NCBI GenBank assembly: GCA_947469285.1
Contig: CANIOW010000002.1
Span: 62,001-126,000 of the forward strand
DNA: 64,000 bases
From: Gammaproteobacteria bacterium
GTDB lineage: Bacteria > Pseudomonadota > Gammaproteobacteria > Steroidobacterales > Steroidobacteraceae
Direction of reading: 5' to 3'
This document shows, piece by piece, positions 9,139 to 16,462 of this stretch. The position numbers and the translations under genes were made by a program. Position 1 is the first letter of the stretch. The number at the start of each line of letters is the position of its first letter. Below the pieces are notes generated by a model. It searched no databases and was not told where the DNA came from. It worked only from the letters and a program-made list of their open reading frames with translations.

Positions 9139-10095
9139 ATGGACCGTACCGAACGCTTCCAGACCATCGAACGCATGCTCCGCGCACGGAAGGTGGTGCC
9201 GCGCCAAGCTTTCGAGGCAGAACTGGAAATCTCGCGCGCTACCTTCAAGCGGGACCTCGAATACCTTAAAGACCGGCTCAACGTCCCCATCGCCTACGAC
9301 GCCGCTGCCGGCGGCTATCGCCTCGAAGCCTCGGACCGCACCCCGCTGCCGGGGCTGTGGTTCAACGGCGAAGAACTGCAGGCACTGCTAACGCTCGACA
9401 CGTTGCTGGAAAGTCTGCAGCCCGGATTTCTGGGCCAAGATCTCGCACCGATCCGCGAACGCTTGCGCGCCCTGGTCGATCAGGGGGAGCACCCACTGGA
9501 TGCCTTACGCACGCACGTCCGGCTGGTAGCGCAGGGCGCTCGCCGGCTTGAACCGGCGTCATTCAAGGCAGTCGCCGGCGCCACCCTTGACCGCCGCCGG
9601 TTACAAATGACGTATTTTTCGCGCAGCTCCGGCCAAATCAAAGAGCGCACGGTTTCACCACAACGCATGCTCCACTACCGCGAGAACTGGTATCTGGACG
9701 CTTGGTGTCACCGCGAAAATGCTCTGCGGCGCTTTTCGCTCGATGCCATGGAAGCGGCCATGGTGCTGGAAACCCCAGCCTCGGAGGTCGACGGCAACGA
9801 GCTGGACCGCCACCTGTCTGGTAGTTACGGCATTTTTTCTGGTGTGCCGAAACACACTGCCCGTCTGCAGTTCACCGCCGAACGCGCGCGCTGGGTGGCC
9901 ACCGAAAGCTGGCATGAGCAACAAAATGGCACTTGGCAGGAGGATGGCAGCTACGTACTCGAGGTCCCCTATGCCGACGATCGCGAACTGGTCATGGACA
10001 TCCTCAAGCACGGGCGGAATCTGCGGGTGCTGGGCCCACCTGCCTTGCAGCAACGGGTTCGGGACGAACTGCAAGCGGCGCTGCAGCAGACCTGA
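9139..10095 (+). CDS. WYL-domain transcriptional regulator (YafY type)
   Basis: This 318-residue regulator has an N-terminal winged helix-turn-helix (about residues 1-60: MDRTERFQTIERMLR, SRATFKRDLEYLKDRL), followed by a WYL domain (about 140-210) containing the signature WYL in YRENWYLDAWCH, and a WCX-type C-terminal segment ending ELQAALQQ. WYL proteins bind DNA through the HTH and sense ligands, sometimes nucleic acids, through WYL. The start at 9139 gives the usual family N-terminus; frame upstream is low in meaning. The repeated TGAGCC motifs before this gene and before the following ARPP-1 gene suggest autoregulation and control of that neighbour. Confidence 0.88.
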   Translation: MDRTERFQTIERMLRARKVVPRQAFEAELEISRATFKRDLEYLKDRLNVPIAYDAAAGGYRLEASDRTPLPGLWFNGEELQALLTLDTLLESLQPGFLGQDLAPIRERLRALVDQGEHPLDALRTHVRLVAQGARRLEPASFKAVAGATLDRRRLQMTYFSRSSGQIKERTVSPQRMLHYRENWYLDAWCHRENALRRFSLDAMEAAMVLETPASEVDGNELDRHLSGSYGIFSGVPKHTARLQFTAERARWVATESWHEQQNGTWQEDGSYVLEVPYADDRELVMDILKHGRNLRVLGPPALQQRVRDELQAALQQT

Positions 10096-10109
10096 AATTA
10101 TTTACAGTA

Positions 10110-10138
10110 GGCTCACAATGTAGCTCATCTCCTGAGCC
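10110..10138. promoter_or_regulatory. Three TGAGC(C) half-sites including AGCTCA-N5-TGAGCC
   Basis: GGCTCA (10110-10115), AGCTCA (10122-10127) and TGAGCC (10133-10138) are spaced 11-12 bases apart. The last two form the same N5-spaced inverted repeat as at 9008-9024. They lie 65-90 bases before the ARPP-1 start codon and next to an A/T-rich stretch (10096-10106) that could hold the promoter. Confidence 0.45.
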
Positions 10139-10202
10139 ACCCCTCCGCGCACACTGGCTCCCATCGTGAAGAACGTCTGACATTCGCCTGGGAGGCACGC
10201 CG

Positions 10203-10979
10203 ATGAACCTGCTCAACGACTCACTCCTCAAGCTCCAGCTCGGCCCCATCACCGCCTTTGACCGCCTCGCCGTGGTGCCGCTGCTGGCTCGCACGGACAC
10301 CCAGGCGGACTACCTCACCTTGGAGGCAGCGCTGGCGCAGGGCTCCGCCCGCGTCACGGCAGTGTCTGCCAGCGCCACCGGCGAATCGGGCGGTCTCTAC
10401 TGCGAAAATGCCGGCCATCGGAACGTCCTCTACGTCGCCCCAGAACCGCGCCTGTCCGTACCGGGTGGGCGCCTCCGCCCGTCGTTACTGGTGGGCCCAG
10501 GCGGGCGGGCTCGCGTATCACCGCTGGCGTCCATGAACCGCCATACGCCCCCCCAACAGCTAGACGTGTTCGACACGGCCGAGCACCAGCTCGGTCAGTT
10601 CACCCGGGTGTTTCACGCCCTGCCCAGACAAGTGGGCGGTGTGTTCCTGATCAACGACGAGCCAGTGGGGCTCGAAGTGTTCGACGCCCCGGAAACCTTT
10701 GCCGCCCTGTTTGCGCAGCTGGTGCGCAGCTACGCGCTGGACGCACTCGCCCGGCCCGCAAGCCGCCACCAACGCACGGGTTTGCGCTGCGCAGAGGCGT
10801 TTATCGCCCAGGTAGTCGTGGCGGCAGCGGAACGAAGCAGCGTCCACGACACCAGCGCAGCCGTGGCGCTGTCAAGTCAGCGCATCACCGGAGGGGCCCT
10901 GCTCTCGAAAAACCGCGTGGTGCATCTGGCGGCATTTCAGCGTCATGCCGCGGGCAACCCTTTCGATGCGCTGCATTGA
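10203..10979 (+). CDS. ARPP-1 family domain protein
   Basis: This 258-residue protein has no signal peptide or membrane segment. The start LLKLQLGPITAFDRLAVVPLL followed by DYLTLEAALAQGSARVTAVSA matches the N-terminus of the ARPP-1 domain (ADP-ribosylglycohydrolase/rhodanese-phosphatase-associated protein). The C-terminal RITGGALLSKNRVVHLAAF matches the family's end. The middle part usually carrying 'G-x-K-Q-N-R' is unlike the family here, so this copy may be divergent or contain compensating frameshifts. A GGGAGG ribosome site lies about 8 bases before the ATG. It sits directly after the WYL regulator behind shared TGAGCC motifs. The molecular role of the family is unknown to me. Confidence 0.6.
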   Translation: MNLLNDSLLKLQLGPITAFDRLAVVPLLARTDTQADYLTLEAALAQGSARVTAVSASATGESGGLYCENAGHRNVLYVAPEPRLSVPGGRLRPSLLVGPGGRARVSPLASMNRHTPPQQLDVFDTAEHQLGQFTRVFHALPRQVGGVFLINDEPVGLEVFDAPETFAALFAQLVRSYALDALARPASRHQRTGLRCAEAFIAQVVVAAAERSSVHDTSAAVALSSQRITGGALLSKNRVVHLAAFQRHAAGNPFDALH

Positions 10980-11009
10980 ACACCCTCGCGCACAGGCGCG
11001 CACTGGCGC

Positions 11010-11026
11010 GCACTGGATCGCAGTGC
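11010..11026. terminator. Hairpin between convergent genes
   Basis: GCACTG (11010-11015) pairs with CAGTGC (11021-11026) around the loop GATCG, inside the 48-bp gap between the convergent ARPP-1 and emrB genes. There is no T-tract. Two GGCGCGCACT direct repeats precede it. Confidence 0.35.
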
Positions 11027-11027
11027 C

Positions 11028-12539
11028 TCATCTCTGCCTTGAAGACCGCATCAAAAAAACCAACGGCAGGGAACACAGCACCACCACCGTCATGATGGCA
11101 AAGGCATTGTCGTAGCCAATGGTCGCCGACTGCCGTGCCAGCTCCGGCCCAATCACGGCCGCCACCGTGGCGGGGTCCACCACATCGCCTTGCCCGGCGC
11201 CTGCCACCCACTCGAGCGCAGGCGTCAAGGTTTGCCAGCGCTGCGCGTCGAACCAGCTGAGCCGCTCGGTCAGATAAGCGTGGTTGGTCTGCGCGCTGTC
11301 GAGCACGCGCGAAAAAATCCAGCTCAAACCCACGCTACTACCAACATTGCGGCATAAGGCGGCCGCCGCGCCGCCGTCCGTGCGCAACGCCATGGGCAGC
11401 GTGGCATAGGCCATGTTGGTCACTGGCAGGAACAGGAAACTGATGGACACGCCCTGCACCAGCGCTGCGGCCACGATCAGGCTGGCAGGCGTCTCAGTGC
11501 TTAAATGCATCAACATCCACATCGACAGCGCCGTCAGACTAAAACCAAAACCCGCCAGAAACCGGGTGTCGAAGCGGTGCCCAAAGCGCCCGATCCACAC
11601 CGTGGTAAAAATAGCGCCAACGCCGCGTGAAGCCATGATCATGCCGGCCGCCAGCACGGGGTAGCCCTGTACCTGTTGCAAGAACTGCGGTAACAACGCC
11701 GCCGGCGTCACGATCAGGAATCCCATGCAAAAACTGATGCACATGGCCAGCACATAATTGCGGTCCTGGAACAGCCGCAGCGGAATGAACGGCGCAGTGG
11801 CCGTTAGCGAATGCACCACAAACAGGTACATGGCCAGCGCCGACAAGGCGAACTCGATGATAATTTCTTGCGACTGTGTCCAGCCTTGGCCATGGCCGCG
11901 GTCCAAGGCAAGTTGCAGCAACCCCACCGCCAGCGACAACCACACAAACCCGGTCAGATCGAAGCGCCGCGTAGTGTCCGGCTCGTCCTTGGGCATGCTG
12001 GCCAGCAAACCGAACACGGCGGCGATCCCCACCGGCAAGTTGATGAGAAACACCCACCGCCAATCGTAGTATTCGGTGAGCCAGCCGCCTAGCGTTGGCC
12101 CAATAATCGGCCCCACCAACACGCCCATCCCCCACAGCGCATTGGCACGGCCGTGGAGCGCGGGCGGGTAGGCCCTGAGCAGCAACACCTGCGACAGCGG
12201 CACCAGCGAAGCCCCCATGCCACCTTGTAAGGCACGGAACGCCACCATCTGTGGCAATGAAGTGGCCAAGCCGCACAACACGGACGCAACGGTAAACATC
12301 GCCACGCTGGTGACCAGTACCCGCCCGATACCAAACCGCGTGGCCAGAAAACCCGCCAACGGCGTACACACCGCGCTGGCGACAATGTACGAGGTGAGCA
12401 CCCAGGCGGCCTGGTCCTGCGAGGCCTGCAGCGAACCTTGCATGTAGGGCAAGGCAATATTCGCCACCGTCGCGTCGATGGTGTAGACGAGTACCGCCGT
12501 GATCGAAGAAGCCACCAACCAGCCCCGACCAAGGGCCAT
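11028..12539 (-). CDS. emrB: DHA2-family drug:H+ antiporter (EmrB type)
   Basis: This 503-residue inner-membrane transporter has about 14 hydrophobic segments, starting SSITAVLVYTIDATVANIALP. The second helix pair carries LATRFGIGRVLV (motif A-like), and LPVGIAAVFGLL and the N-terminal D-x-T-(I/V)-x-N-x-A-L-P motif are typical of the DHA2/EmrB group. With the adaptor EmrA it would export hydrophobic toxicants or drugs to an outer-membrane channel. Its ATG overlaps the emrA stop (TGATG), so the two are coupled. No TolC-like gene or MarR-type regulator is adjacent. Substrate unknown. Confidence 0.88.
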   Translation of the reverse strand: MALGRGWLVASSITAVLVYTIDATVANIALPYMQGSLQASQDQAAWVLTSYIVASAVCTPLAGFLATRFGIGRVLVTSVAMFTVASVLCGLATSLPQMVAFRALQGGMGASLVPLSQVLLLRAYPPALHGRANALWGMGVLVGPIIGPTLGGWLTEYYDWRWVFLINLPVGIAAVFGLLASMPKDEPDTTRRFDLTGFVWLSLAVGLLQLALDRGHGQGWTQSQEIIIEFALSALAMYLFVVHSLTATAPFIPLRLFQDRNYVLAMCISFCMGFLIVTPAALLPQFLQQVQGYPVLAAGMIMASRGVGAIFTTVWIGRFGHRFDTRFLAGFGFSLTALSMWMLMHLSTETPASLIVAAALVQGVSISFLFLPVTNMAYATLPMALRTDGGAAAALCRNVGSSVGLSWIFSRVLDSAQTNHAYLTERLSWFDAQRWQTLTPALEWVAGAGQGDVVDPATVAAVIGPELARQSATIGYDNAFAIMTVVVLCSLPLVFLMRSSRQR

Positions 12540-13597
12540 CAGCGGGCTCCGAAGAAGCGCTCGCGCAAGGGTCGGTCGCCGGTATCGATGATCACCTCGG
12601 CGCTCATGCCCGCTCGCAGGGGCGGATCATCAGCACGGCGGGTCACACGAATGCGCACCGGCACCCGCTGCACCACCTTCACCCAGTTACCCGTGGCGTT
12701 CTGCGCCGGCAATATGGCGAATTCCGCGCCGGTGGCTTGGGCAATGCTTTCCACACGGCCCACCCAGTGCCGATGCGAGTAGGTGTCCACCTTCACCTCC
12801 ACCGTTTGGCCGGGGCGAACATATTCAAGATCGGTTTCTTTGAAATTAGCGTCGAGCCACAAATCGTCCGGATCAACGATGGCCAGCACTGGCCGACCAC
12901 TGGTGACATGGTCGCCCACCTGCGGCAGACGACTGACCATACCGGCACGCGGCGCCACCAGCTCGGTATGTTCTACATCCAGCGCCGCATGTGCGGCAGC
13001 AGCGCGGGCGGAACGTACCGCTGGATGGGATTCCAGATCGCCCACCGACGAATGGCCAAGGGTGGTCTCGATGCGCTGCAGATCACGCTCAAGCACCTCG
13101 ATGCGCCCACTGGCGGCCTCGACCGCACGCTCCGAGTCATCCAAGCGGGCCACTGCCACCAGTCCCTTGGCGGCCAACGCACGCTGGCGCTCTAGTTCAC
13201 GCACGGCGAACACCGCATCTCGCTGCGCCATTGCCAGTTCGGCCGCTTTCTCGCGCTGGGTCGCCAATTGGGTGAGCAAGGCGCTGCGCACCAGATCCAC
13301 CCGCGCAGCAGCATCGTCAGCCGTCATCCGCAGGGCGCGGCTATTGATGACCAGCAGTACCTCCCCCGCTTTGACGGGACGGTTTTCGATGACGCGAACC
13401 TCGCTGATCGTGCCAGACACCTCCGGCGCCACCTCGCTCATCTGGCTCTTGACGTAGGCATTGTCAGTGGACACGTAGCGCGCGTGGGCTGCCATATAGG
13501 ACACCGCAGCCGCCACGGCGGCCAGCGGAATGATCCATAGGAGCAATAAACGCCAGCGAGCGGCCACCGGCGGCGGATCAAGGACACGACTAGTCAT
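12539..13597 (-). CDS. emrA: Membrane-fusion protein of the EmrA/HlyD family
   Basis: This 352-residue periplasmic adaptor has one N-terminal membrane helix (about residues 17-35, LLLLWIIPLAAVAAAVSYM), then the EmrA-like ARYVSTDNAYVKSQMSEVAPEVSG, a coiled-coil region (about 85-190), a second lipoyl half (LVAPRAGMVSRLPQVGDHV) and a beta-barrel with DLWLDANFKETDLEYVRPGQ. 'T-D-N-A-Y' and 'A-N-F-K-E-T' are EmrA hallmarks. It forms a two-gene operon with emrB downstream. The upstream region faces a divergent small gene across about 300 bp. Confidence 0.88.
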   Translation of the reverse strand: MTSRVLDPPPVAARWRLLLLWIIPLAAVAAAVSYMAAHARYVSTDNAYVKSQMSEVAPEVSGTISEVRVIENRPVKAGEVLLVINSRALRMTADDAAARVDLVRSALLTQLATQREKAAELAMAQRDAVFAVRELERQRALAAKGLVAVARLDDSERAVEAASGRIEVLERDLQRIETTLGHSSVGDLESHPAVRSARAAAAHAALDVEHTELVAPRAGMVSRLPQVGDHVTSGRPVLAIVDPDDLWLDANFKETDLEYVRPGQTVEVKVDTYSHRHWVGRVESIAQATGAEFAILPAQNATGNWVKVVQRVPVRIRVTRRADDPPLRAGMSAEVIIDTGDRPLRERFFGAR

Positions 13598-13901
13598 GGC
13601 AGCAGTCTACTATTTTGCAGCGCATTTTAATCGTCGCACCCATGCCATTGTGGAAACTTAGGCGTCGCGCCCACAGCAACCCGAGGGGAATCGCGCTGCC
13701 CAGCCACTGCATGACATATGTAAAATCCACACCGGAAGCGTCAATTTAGACTGAAAAAAAAGCCTTTTTTTGTCATCGTACCGCTGGCAGAAAATCGCCA
13801 TCTCGTGACGCAGTAGGGGGAATTAGCCACAGGCTTCATGCGACAGTCTCCCTGACGCTGCACACTCCCGTGCGAGCCCTAGAGGAACTATCGGAAACGC
13901 C
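13598..13901. other. Divergent intergenic region with an A/T palindrome
   Basis: These 304 bp separate emrA from the divergent small gene at 13902 and hold no gene I can support. The notable element is GAC-TG-A8-GCC-T7-GTC (13749-13774), a near-perfect inverted repeat of an A-tract and a T-tract in otherwise G/C-rich DNA. It could be a bent upstream promoter element; as a terminator it would serve no gene. Confidence 0.5.
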
Positions 13902-14309
13902 ATGGCTGAGGAACGCACCCCCTCTCGACGGCGTGGACGCATTGGCCGCGAACTCACCCGCATTCAAACCTTGCCGCCGGAGATTGCGGCTTGGGAATTG
14001 CATCTGGCCCGTCGCGCACTGTTTGGCGAAGCCGGCCCCGTCGCCGCACGCCGTGCCCGCACGCGCTACACCACCACGCTGCTCGCAGCACTCGAAGTGC
14101 GCGCCACCGAATGGCGGAAGTGGAGCATGTTCCGCCATGACCCGCGCTTCCGCCCGGCCGGCATGGGCTTTCCGGTGGGTTCATTCTTCCTGAGCGGCGT
14201 CCTGTTTGCCGATGGCGCGCCCGGAGCTGCAGCCTACGGCTTCGACCTGCGCCTGCCCTTGCCCGCCACGTCACTAGAAGATTTGTACGACGATACCAGC
14301 GGCGAATGA
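13902..14309 (+). CDS. Small basic protein of unknown function
   Basis: This 135-residue protein has a strongly Arg-rich N-terminus (EERTPSRRRGRIGRELTRIQ), then a helical stretch with many Arg (ELHLARRALFGEAGPVAARRARTRYTTTLLAALE) and a C-terminal part PAGMGFPVGSFFLSGVLFADG rich in Gly/Phe. There is no signal peptide and no motif I recognise. Codon use matches its neighbours and the frame is clearly preferred over the overlapping frames. It lies between emrAB (divergent) and the HiPIP gene (same strand, about 100 bp downstream). Function unknown. Confidence 0.6.
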   Translation: MAEERTPSRRRGRIGRELTRIQTLPPEIAAWELHLARRALFGEAGPVAARRARTRYTTTLLAALEVRATEWRKWSMFRHDPRFRPAGMGFPVGSFFLSGVLFADGAPGAAAYGFDLRLPLPATSLEDLYDDTSGE

Positions 14310-14411
14310 GCCCCTGCCCGCCGCACGGACGGCGCCGGTGACGGTACACTAGAGCCGTGGGCGCGGAATCATCCGTGCTGGTCTCTTTATCTTCATGCCG
14401 GAGCGAAATTC

Positions 14412-14741
14412 ATGAGCGAGCAGAACCTGTCGCGTCGCAGCGTCCTCAAGGGCGCCTTCCTGTCATTGGCTGCCATCCCGGTGGTTAGCCTGTCCACCAC
14501 GGCCCATGCCGCGCCAGCCACGGCGCTGGTCGACCCCGCCACGGACCCCCTCGCCAAAGGCTTGGGCTATGTCGCCAATGGCGCTGCCGTGAAAGACCCG
14601 GCGCACAAGGCGGGCGCGAATTGCGCCAATTGCGCGCTCTACCAGGGCAAGGCGAAGGACAAGCAGGGACCCTGCGCCATCTTCGGTGGCCGTCCGGTGC
14701 TGGCTGCAGGCTGGTGCAAGTCTTGGGTCAAGAAGGCCTGA
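14412..14741 (+). CDS. High-potential iron-sulfur protein (HiPIP), Tat-exported
   Basis: This 109-residue precursor starts [20 protein letters not shown], a twin-arginine (SRRSVLK) signal, probably cut after AHA (near residue 34). The mature part has four Cys in HiPIP order: NCANCALY (C-x2-C), GPCAIF, then GWCKSW, which bind one [4Fe-4S] cluster cycling 3+/2+. HiPIPs are periplasmic electron carriers to cytochrome oxidases or, in phototrophs, the reaction centre. A GGAG-type ribosome site lies just upstream. No partner cytochrome is in the window. Confidence 0.92.
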   Translation: MSEQNLSRRSVLKGAFLSLAAIPVVSLSTTAHAAPATALVDPATDPLAKGLGYVANGAAVKDPAHKAGANCANCALYQGKAKDKQGPCAIFGGRPVLAAGWCKSWVKKA

Positions 14742-14811
14742 CCACCCTCAGGGCTTGCTGGCCAGCGGCGCAGTCCGGTGGCCAGTGGCCCCAGGCACTG
14801 CGCCGCCGCTG

Positions 14812-15849
14812 ATGGACATCGCTCTCACCACGCGGCAATGCTTGGCGCGCTTCCACGCTATTCGTGAAATGGTCGGCAACACCCCGTTGCTGGAAATTTC
14901 CTTCCGCTTTCGCGGCCAGCCCCGTCGTCTGTTTGCCAAGGCAGAACATCTCAACCTGACCGGCAGCATCAAGGACCGGATGGCGCTCCACATCATGGAA
15001 AGCGCCTACCAAAGCGGCCACCTGCAACCGGGCGACACCATTGCCGAAGCGACCAGCGGCAACACCGGCATTGCCTTCGCGGCCCTCGGCCGTGCGCTCG
15101 GGCACCCGGTCGTTATCTATATGCCCGACTGGATGAGTCAGGAGCGCGTATCGCTCATTCGTTCCTTCGGCGCGCGCATTGAACCCGTCTCCCGGCAGCA
15201 GGGCGGGTTTCTGGGCAGCATCACCCTGACCGAACAGCTGCAAGCCGAGCACGGCCATATCTTCCTGCCCTGCCAGTTTTCCAATGCTGCCAATGCCGAA
15301 GCACATTACCGTTCCACGGGACCGGAGATTGCCGCCCAATTGGAGGCGCGCGGCCTGCAGCCGGCGGCCTTCGTGGCCGGCGTTGGCACCGGTGGCACGG
15401 TCATGGGCACGGGCCAGTATTTGCGCGAACGCTACCCCGGCGTGAAAGTGCACCCGATGGAGCCTGCAGAATCCCCCACACTCGCCACCGGCTGCAAAGT
15501 GGGACAGCACCGCATTCAGGGCGTTTCGGACGAGTTCATTCCTGCGCTCGTTAAGCTGGAGCAGCTGGACGGGATTATTGATGTGGCCGATGGCGATGCC
15601 ATCTTGCTGGCACAGCAGCTGGCCTCACGGCTCGGGCTCGGTGTCGGCATTTCCAGCGGCGCGAATTTTCTGGCCGCACTGCAAGTACAAGAACAGTTAG
15701 GACCAGAGGCGGTTGTGGTGACCATCTTCTGCGATGACAACAAGAAATATTTGAGCACCGATCTGCTGCGCAGCGAGCCGGTCAAAGAAGGGTATTGGTC
15801 GCCCGAAGTCGACCTGATCTGCTACGAAGCTTACCGACGGGCACGCTAG
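14812..15849 (+). CDS. PLP-dependent cysteine synthase family enzyme
   Basis: This 345-residue fold-type II PLP enzyme has the Schiff-base Lys in LTGSIKDR (O-acetylserine sulfhydrylases usually have 'N-P-(G/S)-x-S-x-K-D-R'), the substrate loop [11 protein letters not shown], and the phosphate-binding [18 protein letters not shown] near the end is also conserved. The reaction is probably sulfide plus O-acetylserine or a related activated serine, but the 'L-T-G-S-I' active-site variant and about 20 extra C-terminal residues ([16 protein letters not shown]) set it apart from CysK, so the donor is uncertain. I chose ATG 14812 because sequence upstream is not family-like. It is downstream of and co-directional with the HiPIP gene. 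Confidence 0.82.
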   Translation: MDIALTTRQCLARFHAIREMVGNTPLLEISFRFRGQPRRLFAKAEHLNLTGSIKDRMALHIMESAYQSGHLQPGDTIAEATSGNTGIAFAALGRALGHPVVIYMPDWMSQERVSLIRSFGARIEPVSRQQGGFLGSITLTEQLQAEHGHIFLPCQFSNAANAEAHYRSTGPEIAAQLEARGLQPAAFVAGVGTGGTVMGTGQYLRERYPGVKVHPMEPAESPTLATGCKVGQHRIQGVSDEFIPALVKLEQLDGIIDVADGDAILLAQQLASRLGLGVGISSGANFLAALQVQEQLGPEAVVVTIFCDDNKKYLSTDLLRSEPVKEGYWSPEVDLICYEAYRRAR

Positions 15850-15861
15850 CACCCACCTACG

Positions 15862-15888
15862 GCGCCACAGCCACCCGCGGCGTGGCGC
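15862..15888. terminator. GC-rich hairpin between convergent genes
   Basis: GCGCCAC (15862-15868) pairs with GTGGCGC (15882-15888) in the 43-bp gap between the convergent cysteine-synthase-like and NlpC/P60 genes. It has no T-tract and could act in both directions. Confidence 0.35.
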
Positions 15889-15892
15889 AGGC

Positions 15893-16462
15893 TCAGTGAC
15901 TGTCGGTTAGGCGGCCACCGCCGGCAAAACTCAGAATGAACCACGGCCCGTCCAACCGCGCGCGCTCCACCGGCCGGCCGGTGGCCGGCGCATGCACAAA
16001 TTCGCCTTCGCCAACATAGATGCCCACGTGAGCCTGCGGCAAGCGGAAGAACACCAGGTCGCCCGGCTGTAACTGCTCACGCGGCACTGGAGTGAAATAA
16101 GCGAACTGGCCGTCGGTGGTCCGCGGTACACGCACGCCGAGCGTCGAATACACCCACGCCACCAGCCCACTGCAGTCAAAGCCGCCCCGCGGACCTGCGC
16201 CACCCAAACGATAAGGCTTGCCGATCTGCGCCAGCGCACGCTCCACCACCAGTTTTACCTCCACATTAGCCGGTGGCACCGTGGCCACGGGCGCTGCAGA
16301 CGGCACCACCTGGCCGGCCGGCGCTGACGCGGTGGGCCGAACGGCCGTCCCGCTGCAAGCAGCCAGTAACAGCGCCACGGCGATGGGCGTAGCCTGTTGG
16401 CACCGGCGGATGATCCGGCCGGCAAGGGCGCAGCGCGGTAAAACCGTCACAATGTGTTTCAT
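15893..16462 (-). CDS. NlpC/P60-family lipoprotein (cell-wall endopeptidase)
   Basis: This 189-residue lipoprotein has a signal with lipobox LLAAC (Cys near residue 36), then an Ala/Pro/Val linker (to about 68), then an NlpC/P60 domain: Cys in GGFDCSGLVAWVYSTLG, His in AHVGIYVGEG and a third polar residue in FVHAPATG. Such enzymes cut gamma-D-Glu-meso-DAP or related bonds in peptidoglycan from the outer or inner membrane surface. The assigned ATG abuts the hrpB ATG on the other strand (CATATG), and the region before the hydrophobic core is long, so the true start may be an internal GTG. Confidence 0.85.
   Translation of the reverse strand: MKHIVTVLPRCALAGRIIRRCQQATPIAVALLLAACSGTAVRPTASAPAGQVVPSAAPVATVPPANVEVKLVVERALAQIGKPYRLGGAGPRGGFDCSGLVAWVYSTLGVRVPRTTDGQFAYFTPVPREQLQPGDLVFFRLPQAHVGIYVGEGEFVHAPATGRPVERARLDGPWFILSFAGGGRLTDSH

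Noticed and set aside
13749-13774. A/T palindrome as an intrinsic terminator
   Set aside because: Both flanking genes are transcribed away from it and the stem has no G/C core.
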